Shown: one piece after another, positions 55,831 to 64,000 of the stretch
Layout of the letters: every line of letters starts with the position of its first letter
How positions within the stretch are numbered: the stretch's first letter is position 1
Assembly: GCF_013409785.1 (NCBI RefSeq)
Contig: NZ_JACCBV010000001.1
Coordinates: forward strand, 682,001 to 746,000
Reading direction: 5' to 3'
DNA: 64,000 bases
Source of the DNA: Microbacterium immunditiarum
GTDB lineage: Bacteria; Actinomycetota; Actinomycetes; Actinomycetales; Microbacteriaceae
Notes under the pieces: generated by a model
The model's database searches: none
Seen by the model: the letters and a program-made list of their open reading frames with translations, nothing else
Told to the model about the DNA's origin: nothing
Translations under genes and position numbers: made by a program

Positions 55831-56607
55831 ATGACCGAGGAGTGGTCCATTCAGCAGATCGCGAAGCTCGCGGGCACCACGAGCCGCACACTGCGTCACT
55901 ACGACGACATCGGACTGCTCGCGCCGTCCCGCATCGGCGGCAACGGCTACCGGTACTACGACGAGCGGGCCCTCGTGCGGCTGCAGCGGATCCTCCTGCT
56001 GCGCGAACTCGGACTCGGCCTGCCGCAGATCCAGGACCTGCTCGCGAACGACACCGCCGAGGTGCCCGCCCTCGAGGCGCACCTCGCGTGGCTCCGGCAG
56101 GAGCAGAGCCGGCTGGCGCGCCAGATCGCGTCGGTCGAGTCGACCATCGACGCCTTGAGAGGAGGTGAACCCCTGATGGCAGAGAACATGTTCGACGGCT
56201 TCGACCACACGAAGTACAAGGACGAGGTCGAAGAGCGTTGGGGCAAGAAGGCCTACGCCGACAGCGACCGCTGGTGGCGCTCGATGAACGCCGAAGAGAA
56301 GGCGGCGTGGCAGCAGAAGGTCTCAGACCTCGGTCGCGACTGGATCGCCGCCGCCGAGCGCGGCATCGCTCCGGACAGCGACGAGGCGCAGGCACTCGCG
56401 AAGCGCCACGTGGAGTGGCTGACCGGAGTCCCCGGCACGCCCGCGGCGACGCCGGGCGGTGATGTGAAGGCTTACGTCATCGGCCTCGGCGAGATGTACG
56501 TGGCCGATCCTCGGTTCGGTGCGAACTACGCCACGAGCGCGGGCGGCAGCGCCGGCGCAGAGTTCGTGCGCGATGCGCTGCGCGTGTACGCGGAGGCGAA
56601 CCTGTAG
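55831..56607 (+). CDS. TipA-like MerR regulator with TipAS ligand-binding domain
   Basis: 258 residues, close to the 253 of Streptomyces TipAL. MerR winged helix and coiled coil at 1-105 (SIQQIAKLAGTTSRTLRHYDDIGLL, then NGYRYYDERALVRLQRILLLRELGLGL), and the TipAS globin-like domain at about 116-258 (MFDGFDHTKYKDEVEERWG). It activates transcription when an antibiotic or other amphiphile binds. The TipAS part has no Cys, so it cannot trap thiopeptides covalently as TipA does. AAAGGAGG lies 5-6 nt before ATG 55831, and a second strong ribosome binding site occurs inside the gene. Confidence 0.92.
   Translation: MTEEWSIQQIAKLAGTTSRTLRHYDDIGLLAPSRIGGNGYRYYDERALVRLQRILLLRELGLGLPQIQDLLANDTAEVPALEAHLAWLRQEQSRLARQIASVESTIDALRGGEPLMAENMFDGFDHTKYKDEVEERWGKKAYADSDRWWRSMNAEEKAAWQQKVSDLGRDWIAAAERGIAPDSDEAQALAKRHVEWLTGVPGTPAATPGGDVKAYVIGLGEMYVADPRFGANYATSAGGSAGAEFVRDALRVYAEANL
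56160..56178 (+). promoter_or_regulatory. internal ribosome binding site and start for a separate TipAS protein
   Basis: AGGAGGTGA (56160-56168) lies 7 nt before an in-frame ATG (56176), which would give a 143-residue product with only the ligand-binding domain. In Streptomyces lividans TipAS (144 residues) is made the same way from tipA. Confidence 0.75.
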
Positions 56608-56625
56608 CGCCCGAGCGCGAAAGAG

Positions 56626-56665
56626 AGGCGGATGCCGCGACCGTCGTGGTCGTGGCATCCGCCTT
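56626..56665. terminator. strong terminator after the tipA-like gene
   Basis: AGGCGGATGCCGCGACC (56626-56642) pairs with GGTCGTGGCATCCGCCT (56648-56664) with one G-T pair around a GTCGT loop, then TTCTTCT. Both arms carry the GGATGCC word. It separates the gene from a converging small membrane gene. Confidence 0.9.
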
Positions 56666-56706
56666 CTTCTGCCGGGGTTGCGCCCGGAGAATCGCTGGAC
56701 TGCCCG

Positions 56707-56871
56707 TTACGGTGCTCGACGCCCGCTGAGGTACCGGAACAGGAACACGATCACCGCGATGACAGCGAGGATGATCGCGATCCACAGCAGGAAGTTCAGG
56801 GTGGGCACAACGCCCCACCAGATGAACAGCGCGATCGCAAGCACGATCAGGATGATGGCGAGGATGTTCAT
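56707..56871 (-). CDS. small two-helix membrane protein (54 aa)
   Basis: 54 residues from ATG 56871, nearly all hydrophobic: helices at about 2-24 and 28-47, ending FRYLSGRRAP with positive charges that should face the cytoplasm. AAGGAG ends 6 nt before the ATG, a clear signal, so the gene is likely real despite its size. The longer frame to 57279 lacks support. It may be a membrane-stress or small-protein regulator; no family is recognised. Confidence 0.7.
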   Translation of the reverse strand: MNILAIILIVLAIALFIWWGVVPTLNFLLWIAIILAVIAVIVFLFRYLSGRRAP

Positions 56872-56964
56872 GTCAACTCCTTCGGGGAGGCCGATGCGAC
56901 GGGGCGAAGCACCGGATGCCTCATGGGCACGCCTCGAGATTGGCACCGTCGGCGCCGCGTCATC

Positions 56965-57060
56965 AGGGGCTTGACGAGCGAGAAGCGCCGGTGGTAACTG
57001 CTTTCGCGCCTGCCGGCGGGTGGTTTCGCGTACTCGGCCGCGCGGCGGTGTCAAGCCCCT
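56965..57060. repeat. AGGGGCTTGAC inverted repeat
   Basis: AGGGGCTTGAC (56965-56975) and GTCAAGCCCCT (57050-57060) are perfect 11-bp complements 74 nt apart. The left arm holds TTGACG, which with GTAACT 17 nt on (56994-56999) could be a promoter for 57128. The remainder of the 56872-57127 gap shows a TACCGT box near 57080 and nothing else. Confidence 0.65.
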
Positions 57061-57127
57061 CTCGGCCGACGAACGCGCGCCGTACCGTTTCGTTCGGGCC
57101 TCGAGCCCCAGGCAGAAGGAGACGACG

Positions 57128-57394
57128 ATGCCCCGAGGACGCGGATCGAATCTCAAGGATCGCGACATGTACGAGGAGCTCCGCAAGGACGGCGCCTCGA
57201 AGGAGAAGGCCGCGCGCATCTCGAATGCGGCCGCCGGCCAGGGCCGCAAGAAGATGGGCAGCAAGGGCGGCAGCGCCAAGGATTACGACGACCGGACCGT
57301 TCCCGAGCTGCGCAAGCGCGCGAAGGAGCTCGGCCTGAAGGGATACTCGGGCAAGAAGAAGTCCGAGCTCGTCTCGATGCTGCGCAACCACTGA
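57128..57394 (+). CDS. Rho N-terminal/SAP-like small protein (DUF7218 type)
   Basis: 88 residues from ATG 57128 with GAAGGAG upstream. The first half, GSNLKDRDMYEELRKDGASKEKAARISNAAAGQG, is a motif seen in small stress-associated bacterial proteins; a Gly/Lys/Ser linker leads to TVPELRKRAKELGLKGYSGKKKSELVSMLR (about 58-87), a Rho-N/SAP-like helix-extended-helix often linked to nucleic acid binding. It lies 13 nt before the topoisomerase gene and is probably co-transcribed, which fits a nucleic-acid role. Confidence 0.82.
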   Translation: MPRGRGSNLKDRDMYEELRKDGASKEKAARISNAAAGQGRKKMGSKGGSAKDYDDRTVPELRKRAKELGLKGYSGKKKSELVSMLRNH

Positions 57395-57407
57395 CCACGG
57401 AGGGCGC

Positions 57408-58385
57408 ATGCCACGACTGACGCGGGTGCGTCCCCACCAGGACCCCGGCTACCGGCGCGTGCGCTCCGGGTCGGGGTTCCGGTACGTCGACGCGAAGGGC
57501 AAGCCGCCGCGCGAGGCCGATCTCGAACGCATCCGCGACCTCGTGATCCCGCCCGCGTGGGAGGACGTCTGGATCAGCAAGCGCGCCGACGGCCACATCC
57601 AAGCGGTCGGAACCGATGGGGTCGGGCGTCGGCAGTACATCTACAACCCGCTGTGGACGGCCGGCCGCGACCGCGGCAAGTACGCGCGGGCGCTCGCGCT
57701 CGCCGAGGCGCTGCCGCGGGCCCGGGCGCGGGTCACGACGTCGTTGCGAACCGACGGACTCGAGCAGGAGCGGGTGCTGGCCGTGGCGTTCCGGATGCTG
57801 GACACCGCCGCCCCCCGCATCGGATCCGAGCGCTACCTCAATGCGCACGGCAGCCACGGGCTCACGACGCTGCAACGGCGGCACGCTTCGGTGATCATCC
57901 CGACCGTGTCGCTCTCGTTCCCGGGGAAGAGCGGCCAGCGCCAGTTGCTCGAGATCGACGACGAAGACCTCGCTCACGTGCTCGAGCTGCTCGTCGAGGG
58001 AAAGCCGAAGGCGGCTCTGCTCGCGTGGCAGCGTGGCCGTCGGCGGGTCGCGCTCACGCCCCCGGAGGTCAACGCGTACGTGCGAGCTCTCACGGGCGGG
58101 AAGTTCACGGCGAAGGACTTCCGCACGCTGCGCGGCACGATCCTCGCGGCGGAGGCCCTCGCGCGCATCGGCGCCGCCGACACGAAGTCCGATCGCAAGA
58201 AGGCCGAGTTGCTCGCGGTGCGGGCGACCGCGCAGGCGCTCGGGAACACCCCATCGGTCGCGCGTGGCTCCTACATCGACCCGCGCGTGTTCAAGCGCTA
58301 CGCCGAGGGGAACGTGCTGGACCTCGATCGCACGCCGGAGTCGGCGATCCGCGCGCTGCTGCGGCCGGGGTCGGTCGGCGAGTAG
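57408..58385 (+). CDS. type IB DNA topoisomerase
   Basis: 325 residues, the size of bacterial (poxvirus-like) TopIB. It relaxes supercoils through a 3'-phosphotyrosine. RRVRSGSGFRYVDAKGKP opens the N-terminal clamp; WISKRADGHIQAVGTDGVGRRQYIYN and LRIGSERY-like IGSERYLNAHGSHGLTTL carry catalytic Arg/Lys region; FTAKDFRTLRGT holds another Arg; and the nucleophile Tyr is in ARGSYIDPRVFKRY near residue 288. The frame is intact. It follows the small Rho-N-like gene by 13 nt, with GGAGGG before the ATG. Confidence 0.93.
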   Translation: MPRLTRVRPHQDPGYRRVRSGSGFRYVDAKGKPPREADLERIRDLVIPPAWEDVWISKRADGHIQAVGTDGVGRRQYIYNPLWTAGRDRGKYARALALAEALPRARARVTTSLRTDGLEQERVLAVAFRMLDTAAPRIGSERYLNAHGSHGLTTLQRRHASVIIPTVSLSFPGKSGQRQLLEIDDEDLAHVLELLVEGKPKAALLAWQRGRRRVALTPPEVNAYVRALTGGKFTAKDFRTLRGTILAAEALARIGAADTKSDRKKAELLAVRATAQALGNTPSVARGSYIDPRVFKRYAEGNVLDLDRTPESAIRALLRPGSVGE

Positions 58386-58404
58386 GGCCCCGCGCGGGGC
58401 GCGC

Positions 58405-58450
58405 TTCGTCTCGCTGCGCTCGCTCCGCGGCCGAAGGGTCAGCAGACCCT
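58405..58450. repeat. TTCGTCTCGCTGCGCTCGCT repeat with AGGGTC hairpin
   Basis: The reverse form of the GAGCGAGCGCAGCGAGACGAA-type dispersed word (58405-58425), followed by the hairpin AGGGTC-AGCA-GACCCT (58435-58450). It fills the gap after the topoisomerase gene and may terminate it. Confidence 0.6.
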
Positions 58451-58559
58451 CAGGGAGAGGCCATGACCGCCATGGAATACTGAACCCGATACATTCGCGT
58501 ATCCCGCCGCGGCGCTCGCCGCGCGCGTCTCCTTCCGCACCACTCCACCGAAGGCATCC

Positions 58560-61500
58560 GTGTCGAACCTCGCCGTCCTGAGCCTGAAGAACCGCGCTCT
58601 CATCGCGCTCATCACGATCGTCGCCGCGATCTTCGGGGGCCTGGCCCTCACGAACCTCAAGCAGGAGCTCATCCCGTCGATCGAGTTCCCGGCGCTCATC
58701 GTCGTGTCGACCTACCCGGGCGCGTCTCCCGAGGTCGTCAGCAATGATGTCTCGACGCCGATCGAGGCAGCGATCCAGGGCGTGCCCGGCCTCGAGTCGA
58801 CCAGCGCCACGAGCACGACGAACGCGTCGGTCATTCAGGCCTCGTTCACGTACGGAACGAACCTCGCGACGGCCGAGCAGAAGATCACGCAGGCGATCAA
58901 CCGGATCGACAGCCAGCTCCCCGACGGCGTCGAGCCGAGCGTGCTGACGGCGAGCATCGACGACTTCCCGGTGATCCAGCTCGCGGTCACGGGGTATGAC
59001 GACGAAGAGTCGATCCAGGCGCAGCTCGAGGCATCCGTCATTCCCGATCTCGAAGACGTGCCTGGCGTCAACACCGCGCAGACCGTCGGCGCCTCGGGGC
59101 AGCGGATCACGATCACGCCCGACCAGGCGCAGCTCGCGGCATCCGGATTCAGCCAGCAGGCGATCCGCGACGCGCTCGACCAGAACGGCGTGCTGTTCCC
59201 CGGCGGTGAGATCACCGAGAGCGAGCAGACCCTCACGGTGCAGACCGGCACGAAGGTGACCTCGGTCGAGGAGCTGGCGGCGCTGCCGCTGGTGCCCGGC
59301 GACGCGGCGCAGTTCGCGGCCGGCACCACGACGATCGGCGACGTCGCGACCGTCGCGCAGGAGTCCGACCCGATCACGTCGATCTCGCGCGTCAACGGCG
59401 AGCCGGCGCTCACGATCGCGGTGACGAAGCTTCCCGCGGCGAACACCGTCGACGTGTCGCGCGGTGTGCTCGCGGTGCTGCCCGACCTCGAGGAGAGCCT
59501 CGGCGGAGCCGAGTTCACGGTCGTGTTCGACCAGGCGCCGTACATTCAGCAGTCCATCGAGTCGCTCGCGCAGGAGGGCCTGCTCGGCCTCGTCTTCGCG
59601 GTGCTCGTGATCTTCGTGTTCCTGCTGTCGGTGCGGTCGACGCTCGTCGCGGCGATCTCGATCCCGACGAGCGTGCTCGTGACGTTCGTCGGCATCCAGG
59701 CGTTCGGCTATTCGCTCAACATCCTCACGCTCGGCGCGCTCACGATCGCGATCGGGCGCGTGGTCGACGACTCGATCGTCGTCATCGAGAACATCAAGCG
59801 CCACTACGTCGGCGACGCCGACAAGCGCACCGCGATCCTGCGCGCGGTGCGCGAGGTGGCGGCGGCGATCACGGCCTCGACGATCACGACGGTCGCCGTC
59901 TTCGTGCCGATCGCGTTCGTGGGCGACGTCACGGGGGAGCTGTTCCGTCCGTTCGCGCTCACGGTGACGATCGCGATGTCGGCGTCGCTGCTCGTCGCGC
60001 TCACGATCGTGCCGGTGCTCGCGTACTGGTTCCTACGTCCGGGCAAGCAGATCCTCGACGCTGAGGGGCGGGCGATCGATCCGGAAGACCCGGATGCGCC
60101 GCCCTCGCGCCTGCAGAAGGCGTACCTGCCCATCCTGACGTGGACGCTCAAGCACTCGTGGACGACGCTGCTGCTCGCCGTGCTCGTGCTCGGCGGCACG
60201 ATCGCGGCCGCGCCGTTCATGAAGACGAACTTCCTCGGCGACTCGGGACAGAACACCTTCACGATGACGCAGGACATCGGCCCTGCCGCGAGCCTCGACG
60301 CGGAGAGCGCGGCCGCCGAGCAGGTGGAGGACGTCCTCCAGGGCATCGACGGCATCGAGACCGTGCAGGTGTCGATCGGCTCGAGCGGTTCGCCCCTGCG
60401 CGACGCCTTCACGGGCGGCGGTGGCGGCATCACGTACTCGATCACGACCGACCCCGACGCCGACCAGCTCGCCCTGCGCGACGACGTGCAGGCAGCCGTC
60501 GCCGACCTCGAGGACGTCGGAACGATCACCGTCGCCGGCGGTGGGGGCGGGTTCGGTTCGAGCGACATCGAGATCGACGTCACGGCCCCCGACTCGGCGA
60601 CGCTGCAGGAGGCGACGGATGCGGTCGTCGCCGCCGTCGACGGGCGCGAGGGGATCAGCCAGGTGTCGAGCAACCTCGCCGCATCGCTGCCGTTCATCTC
60701 AGTCGCCGTCGACCGCGACAAGGCCGCGTCCCTCGGCCTGTCGGAGGTTGCGGTCGGCGCGCTCGTGTCGAACACGATGCAGCCGCAGCGCATCGGCACC
60801 GTCGAGATCGGTGACACCGCGCTGACGGTGTTCCTCGCAGCGTCGCAGACGCCCGCCACGATCGAGGAGCTGCGCGCGCTCACGGTTCCGTCGGCGGCCG
60901 GGCCGATCCCGCTGTCGGAGGTCGCGACGGTCGAACAGAGCGAGGGTCCGACCTCGATCTCGACGCAGCGCGGGCAGCGCACGTCCACCGTCACGGTCAC
61001 GCCCGCGACCGACGACCTCAACGCGGCGTCGGCCGCGGTGAACGAGGCCCTCGCAGACACGGAGCTCCCGGCATCCGCCGACGCCGAGCTCGGCGGAGTG
61101 CTCTCGCAGCAGCAGGATGCGTTCTCGCAGCTCGGCCTCGCGCTGCTCGCCGCGATCCTCATCGTGTACATCGTGATGGTCGCGACGTTCAAGTCGCTGC
61201 GTCAGCCGCTGCTGCTGCTCGTCTCGGTGCCCTTCGCGGCGACAGGTGCGATCCTGCTGCAGATCATCACGGGCGTGCCGCTCGGGGTCGCGTCGCTCAT
61301 CGGCGTGCTCATGCTCATCGGCATCGTCGTGACGAACGCCATCGTGCTCGTCGACCTCGTGAACCAGTATCGCGAGAAGGGCCTGTCGGCCCACGACGCG
61401 ACGATCGCCGGAGGCTCTCGCCGTCTCCGCCCGATCCTCATGACGGCGCTCGCGACCATCTTCGCGCTGACCCCGATGGCGATGGGCATCACCGGACACG

Positions 61501-62441
61501 GCGGCTTCATCTCGCAGCCGCTCGCGATCGTCGTGATCGGCGGGCTCGTGTCGTCGACCGTGCTCACGCTCCTCGTGCTGCCGACGCTCTACAACCTCGT
61601 CGAGGGCGCGAAGGAGCGGCGGGCCGCGCGGCGCGCGGGGCGCGACGGCTCGTCGGCAGGCGGGACGGATGCCGCGACCGGCGACGGCCCGACCGACGAC
61701 CAGCGCGAGCTCGTCGGAGCATCTCTGGGCGCCGCGGTCGTCGGCGGTGCCGTCGAGGGCGGAACGGAGCCGGTGTACGAGACGCGGCGTGCGCGGCGTG
61801 CGCGGCAGGCAGGGCTCGCGGTGGGGAACGCTGCGGTGGTCGAGCCGGCTTCCGCGGATGCTCCCGCCGACCAGTCCCCGACGGCGGATTCGGCCGCGGG
61901 GGCGTCGGGTGCGAAACCCGAGGTGGATGAGCCCGCGGCCGGCGAGCCGCTCGTGTTCATCGCCGAAGTGCCTGCCGAGTGGACGGAGCCGGTCGAGGAG
62001 GCGCCGCGACCGGAGTTCGTCGCGCCCTTCGTGGAGGAGCCGGGTGCTGATGAGGCCGAGTCGGAGGTCGAGTCGGAATCGGCGTCCGAGTCCGATGCGG
62101 AGTCCGATCCGGCGGTCGAGGTCGAGTCCGGGCCGCGGGTCGAGGACGAGTCCGAGGCGGAGCCCGCTGCCGGGGCCGAGTCCGAGGCGGAGGCGGAGGC
62201 CGAGCCGGTGCTCGACTCCGATCCGGCGGCTGTGTCGGACCCGGAGCCCGACGGGGAGCCGCAGCCCGAAGACGAGGCGCAGACCGAGCACGAACCGCAG
62301 CCGGATCCTGACGGGACGTCCGACTCGGACGCCGACGCGAACGAGCCTCAGGATGAGCAGCCCCACGCCGACACGGACGCGGACGCGGACGCCGGCGCCG
62401 ACTCGGACGCGGACACCGACCCCGAGCACCCCGACCGCTGA
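58560..62441 (+). CDS. RND-type efflux transporter (HAE1-like) with acidic C-terminal tail
   Basis: 1293 residues from GTG 58560. Proton-driven efflux pump of the RND superfamily: helix 1 at about 10-30, first periplasmic loop about 32-325, helices 2-6 at about 335-500, helix 7 near 530, second loop about 550-865, last five helices about 870-1020. GRVVDDSIVVIENIKRH (with VDDSIVVIEN) is the helix 4 signature, and the charged residues there carry protons; the repeat is GIVVTNAIVLVDLVNQ. Residues about 1030-1293 form a long Glu/Asp/Pro-rich tail with short repeats. No adaptor or outer-membrane gene is present, as expected for a Gram-positive. Confidence 0.92.
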   Translation: MSNLAVLSLKNRALIALITIVAAIFGGLALTNLKQELIPSIEFPALIVVSTYPGASPEVVSNDVSTPIEAAIQGVPGLESTSATSTTNASVIQASFTYGTNLATAEQKITQAINRIDSQLPDGVEPSVLTASIDDFPVIQLAVTGYDDEESIQAQLEASVIPDLEDVPGVNTAQTVGASGQRITITPDQAQLAASGFSQQAIRDALDQNGVLFPGGEITESEQTLTVQTGTKVTSVEELAALPLVPGDAAQFAAGTTTIGDVATVAQESDPITSISRVNGEPALTIAVTKLPAANTVDVSRGVLAVLPDLEESLGGAEFTVVFDQAPYIQQSIESLAQEGLLGLVFAVLVIFVFLLSVRSTLVAAISIPTSVLVTFVGIQAFGYSLNILTLGALTIAIGRVVDDSIVVIENIKRHYVGDADKRTAILRAVREVAAAITASTITTVAVFVPIAFVGDVTGELFRPFALTVTIAMSASLLVALTIVPVLAYWFLRPGKQILDAEGRAIDPEDPDAPPSRLQKAYLPILTWTLKHSWTTLLLAVLVLGGTIAAAPFMKTNFLGDSGQNTFTMTQDIGPAASLDAESAAAEQVEDVLQGIDGIETVQVSIGSSGSPLRDAFTGGGGGITYSITTDPDADQLALRDDVQAAVADLEDVGTITVAGGGGGFGSSDIEIDVTAPDSATLQEATDAVVAAVDGREGISQVSSNLAASLPFISVAVDRDKAASLGLSEVAVGALVSNTMQPQRIGTVEIGDTALTVFLAASQTPATIEELRALTVPSAAGPIPLSEVATVEQSEGPTSISTQRGQRTSTVTVTPATDDLNAASAAVNEALADTELPASADAELGGVLSQQQDAFSQLGLALLAAILIVYIVMVATFKSLRQPLLLLVSVPFAATGAILLQIITGVPLGVASLIGVLMLIGIVVTNAIVLVDLVNQYREKGLSAHDATIAGGSRRLRPILMTALATIFALTPMAMGITGHGGFISQPLAIVVIGGLVSSTVLTLLVLPTLYNLVEGAKERRAARRAGRDGSSAGGTDAATGDGPTDDQRELVGASLGAAVVGGAVEGGTEPVYETRRARRARQAGLAVGNAAVVEPASADAPADQSPTADSAAGASGAKPEVDEPAAGEPLVFIAEVPAEWTEPVEEAPRPEFVAPFVEEPGADEAESEVESESASESDAESDPAVEVESGPRVEDESEAEPAAGAESEAEAEAEPVLDSDPAAVSDPEPDGEPQPEDEAQTEHEPQPDPDGTSDSDADANEPQDEQPHADTDADADAGADSDADTDPEHPDR

Positions 62442-62446
62442 GCCCG

Positions 62447-62462
62447 TGCCTCGGGCGAGGCA
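62447..62462. terminator. terminator TGCCTCG-GG-CGAGGCA
   Basis: A 7-bp perfect stem between the RND stop and the converging lipoprotein gene. It directly precedes a GGCATCCG word. Confidence 0.65.
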
Positions 62463-62466
62463 TCCG

Positions 62467-63393
62467 TCAGTTCAGAGCCGGCTCGAACTCGAGCGGTACG
62501 TCGATGCCGTCCTCGTCGCCGGTGTACTCCGCCGTCGCGACGTGGGTCGCGCCGTCGACGACGAGCTCGACACGGTAGGTGAACGGGAAGTCGCCGAGCC
62601 GCGCGGCGGCGAGAGCCTCGGAATCGGGCTCGTCGAAGAACAGCCATCCGGCGCCGGGGCAATGCTCGGCGGGGCGTGCCTCGAAGGTGCGCGACTTGCC
62701 GTTCGCGGCCGTGACCGTGATGGTCGCGGAGTACTCGGCGGGCGTCTGCGCGAGATTCGCGACCGAGAGCTCGAGGCCGTACGAGTCGGGCTCCCCGTCG
62801 TGGTTCACGACGAGCACGAGCGAGGCCTCGGGTTCGGGCAGCGGCGCGTCGGCGGTCGTCGTCCAGCGGAGCGACGCGAACATGTCTCCGGAACCGCCCG
62901 GCGGAGCCAAGACGTCGCCGCCACCCTGGGATGCGAACAGGTCGACGGTGTAATCATCGGCCGGACCCTGCGGCGTCACCCGCCACCAGCCGCCGCCGAG
63001 GTCTTCGGTCTTCGCGTCGAGGGTGCGGCTGTCGCACGTGTATCGCTCGCCGCTCACCTGGACGGCGGTGAGGAGGTCGAAGTCCGGGATGAAGACGAGC
63101 ACGTCATCGGGCGACCCGATCGACGGCGGGTCGAGGTCGATGCCGTCGGCGCATCCGCTGTTCCAGCACCAGCCCGCGGCCGCTATGCGCAGTTCCGTCG
63201 AGTCGTAGCGCACGACGAACGGCGGCGGGCCCTGCTGCGAGAGCCGGCCGTGGTCGAGCGTCTCGGTCGGCGTGGGGAGCGGCACCGGCGGGTCGGTCGA
63301 GGGCTGCTGCCCCGCTGGGCCGCATCCGATGAGGGTGCCGCACAGCAGCGCGCTGCCCGTGAGCGCGAGGACCGCGGCGATGCGTCGGCGCAC
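62467..63393 (-). CDS. secreted lipoprotein of unknown function
   Basis: 308 residues with a lipoprotein signal: basic start, hydrophobic core, and GTLIGC with Cys24 as the lipidation site. A Pro/Thr-rich linker (about 30-45) follows, then two beta-rich parts: about 55-165, which includes a WCWNSGCADG Cys pair, and about 175-305, resembling an Ig-like or DUF-type beta sandwich. No catalytic motif is visible. GGGAGG precedes the GTG start. It would be anchored on the outer face of the membrane. Confidence 0.82.
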   Translation of the reverse strand: MRRRIAAVLALTGSALLCGTLIGCGPAGQQPSTDPPVPLPTPTETLDHGRLSQQGPPPFVVRYDSTELRIAAAGWCWNSGCADGIDLDPPSIGSPDDVLVFIPDFDLLTAVQVSGERYTCDSRTLDAKTEDLGGGWWRVTPQGPADDYTVDLFASQGGGDVLAPPGGSGDMFASLRWTTTADAPLPEPEASLVLVVNHDGEPDSYGLELSVANLAQTPAEYSATITVTAANGKSRTFEARPAEHCPGAGWLFFDEPDSEALAAARLGDFPFTYRVELVVDGATHVATAEYTGDEDGIDVPLEFEPALN

Positions 63394-63445
63394 GAGGACC
63401 TCCCTGCCCTGTCACCCGAGAGGTGTCGGGCGTGCGCCGATCGTC

Positions 63446-64000
63446 TCACGCGGGCGTCGACGACGCGCGCTCCTTCCACCGCGACCAGATCTTGATCCAG
63501 CGGCGAGCGACCTTCTCGCGCGGGATGAGCCACTCGGCCGGCGCAGTCGGCAGTTCGTAGCCCAACCACTCCATCAGGAAGTCCACGGGGATCCACGATT
63601 GACCCCGTGGCTGGCTGCGGCTGGAGATCTCCTGCTGAAGCGTCCTCAGTGCGGAGTCATCCGAAGACGCGAACGCGAGCGCACATCGAACCAGGGCTTC
63701 ACGAAACCCCAGATGACCGTCGTTTCGTGATCTGTCTACGCCGACAAGCCAGCGGAGGTCAGCGTCGCCCACGGCACCCTTCTTGAGCGCCTTGGCCACG
63801 ATCGCGTCTCGCTGGGCGATGTCGTGTCCGGCGCTGGCCGCCCGGAGATGAAGCGATTCGATCTGCGATTCGGATACATCGCCATCAACCAGCGCCGCCC
63901 AGCGCCACGCGAACCCCTCGTCCTCGAGCCTGTCCTTGATCCCAGCCGTCGTGTCTGGCCGGGTGGCCGCCTCTCTGAGGATGCGCACGCGCTCGGCGGG
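63446..64000 (-). CDS. hypothetical protein, N-terminus beyond the window
   Basis: The frame is open to the end of the window (PAERVRILREAATRPDTTA upstream of the GTG at 63988), so the gene starts outside. About 185 residues are visible: helical, with two similar helix-turn stretches, followed by PVDFLMEWLGYELPTAPAEWLIPREKVARRWIKIW and a basic end. The rhythm of its short helices is like variant leucine-rich or HEAT-like repeats, a weak resemblance. I do not recognise a family or function. Confidence 0.6.
   Translation of the reverse strand, partial: PAERVRILREAATRPDTTAGIKDRLEDEGFAWRWAALVDGDVSESQIESLHLRAASAGHDIAQRDAIVAKALKKGAVGDADLRWLVGVDRSRNDGHLGFREALVRCALAFASSDDSALRTLQQEISSRSQPRGQSWIPVDFLMEWLGYELPTAPAEWLIPREKVARRWIKIWSRWKERASSTPA

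Noticed and set aside
57153-59804. An 883-codon open frame on the minus strand across topoisomerase IB and the RND gene
   Set aside because: It is antisense to two clearly homologous proteins, has an Arg/Asp/Glu-heavy low-complexity composition, and arises from the strong third-position GC bias.

Overview
The window is about 70% G+C, uses G/C-ending codons throughout, and has gene families and order typical of Actinobacteria. The closest match is the family Microbacteriaceae, probably Microbacterium or a near relative. This is inferred from gene content, since no rRNA gene is present. I see no tRNA, rRNA, insertion sequence, prophage or CRISPR array. It reads as ordinary chromosome, densely packed on both strands.

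Layout. 1-5.8 kb: the end of a DUF1254/DUF1214-type protein, a Pr6Pr membrane protein, purA, a lactonase-like propeller and an AI-2E-type permease. 5.8-12.2 kb: chorismate mutase, a GntR-controlled ABC exporter, a patatin/acyltransferase pair, and two tandem paralogous membrane-anchored proteins of unknown function. 12.2-25.5 kb: purL, a MerR/aldo-keto reductase pair, an ArsR/SRPBCC operon, a Tat-exported phosphoesterase, sufS-sufU, a VanZ-type protein and an M20 amidohydrolase. 25.6-38.6 kb is sugar metabolism: a GH13 alpha-glucosidase with its LacI regulator, and a complete cebEFG-type beta-glucoside importer with GH1 beta-glucosidase and CebR-like repressor. apt and purS-purQ lie between these two loci. 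38.8-43.4 kb: a uracil permease, purC, purD and a sterol-carrier-like protein. 43.6-47.5 kb: a four-gene conservon (sensor kinase, roadblock, DUF742, small GTPase). 48-53.4 kb: purM, purF, a DJ-1 protein, IclR and DUF3073. 53.5-64 kb: stress and regulatory genes (universal stress protein, PadR/DUF4097, a TipA-like MerR), topoisomerase IB, a large RND transporter with an acidic tail, a lipoprotein and a partial gene.

Eight purine genes (purA, purL, purQ, purS, purC, purD, purM, purF) plus apt are spread over about 50 kb as separate transcription units, so the window holds most of the IMP and AMP pathway without a single pur operon. The sugar loci are self-contained regulons whose operators are readable in the sequence.

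Three window-wide patterns stand out. First, at least 22 genes have a TAnnnT-like -10 box ending only 6-8 nt before the start codon, which implies leaderless transcripts. Second, the word GGATGCC/GGCATCC is strongly over-represented, sits inside codons that are otherwise rarely used, and in inverted pairs forms the terminators between converging genes. Third, several intergenic palindromes share an unusual forward-forward-reverse-reverse four-arm plan although their sequences belong to different families. The conservon kinase carries Asn where I would expect the family's phospho-acceptor His, and the TipA-like gene has a strong internal ribosome binding site that would release a separate ligand-binding domain.
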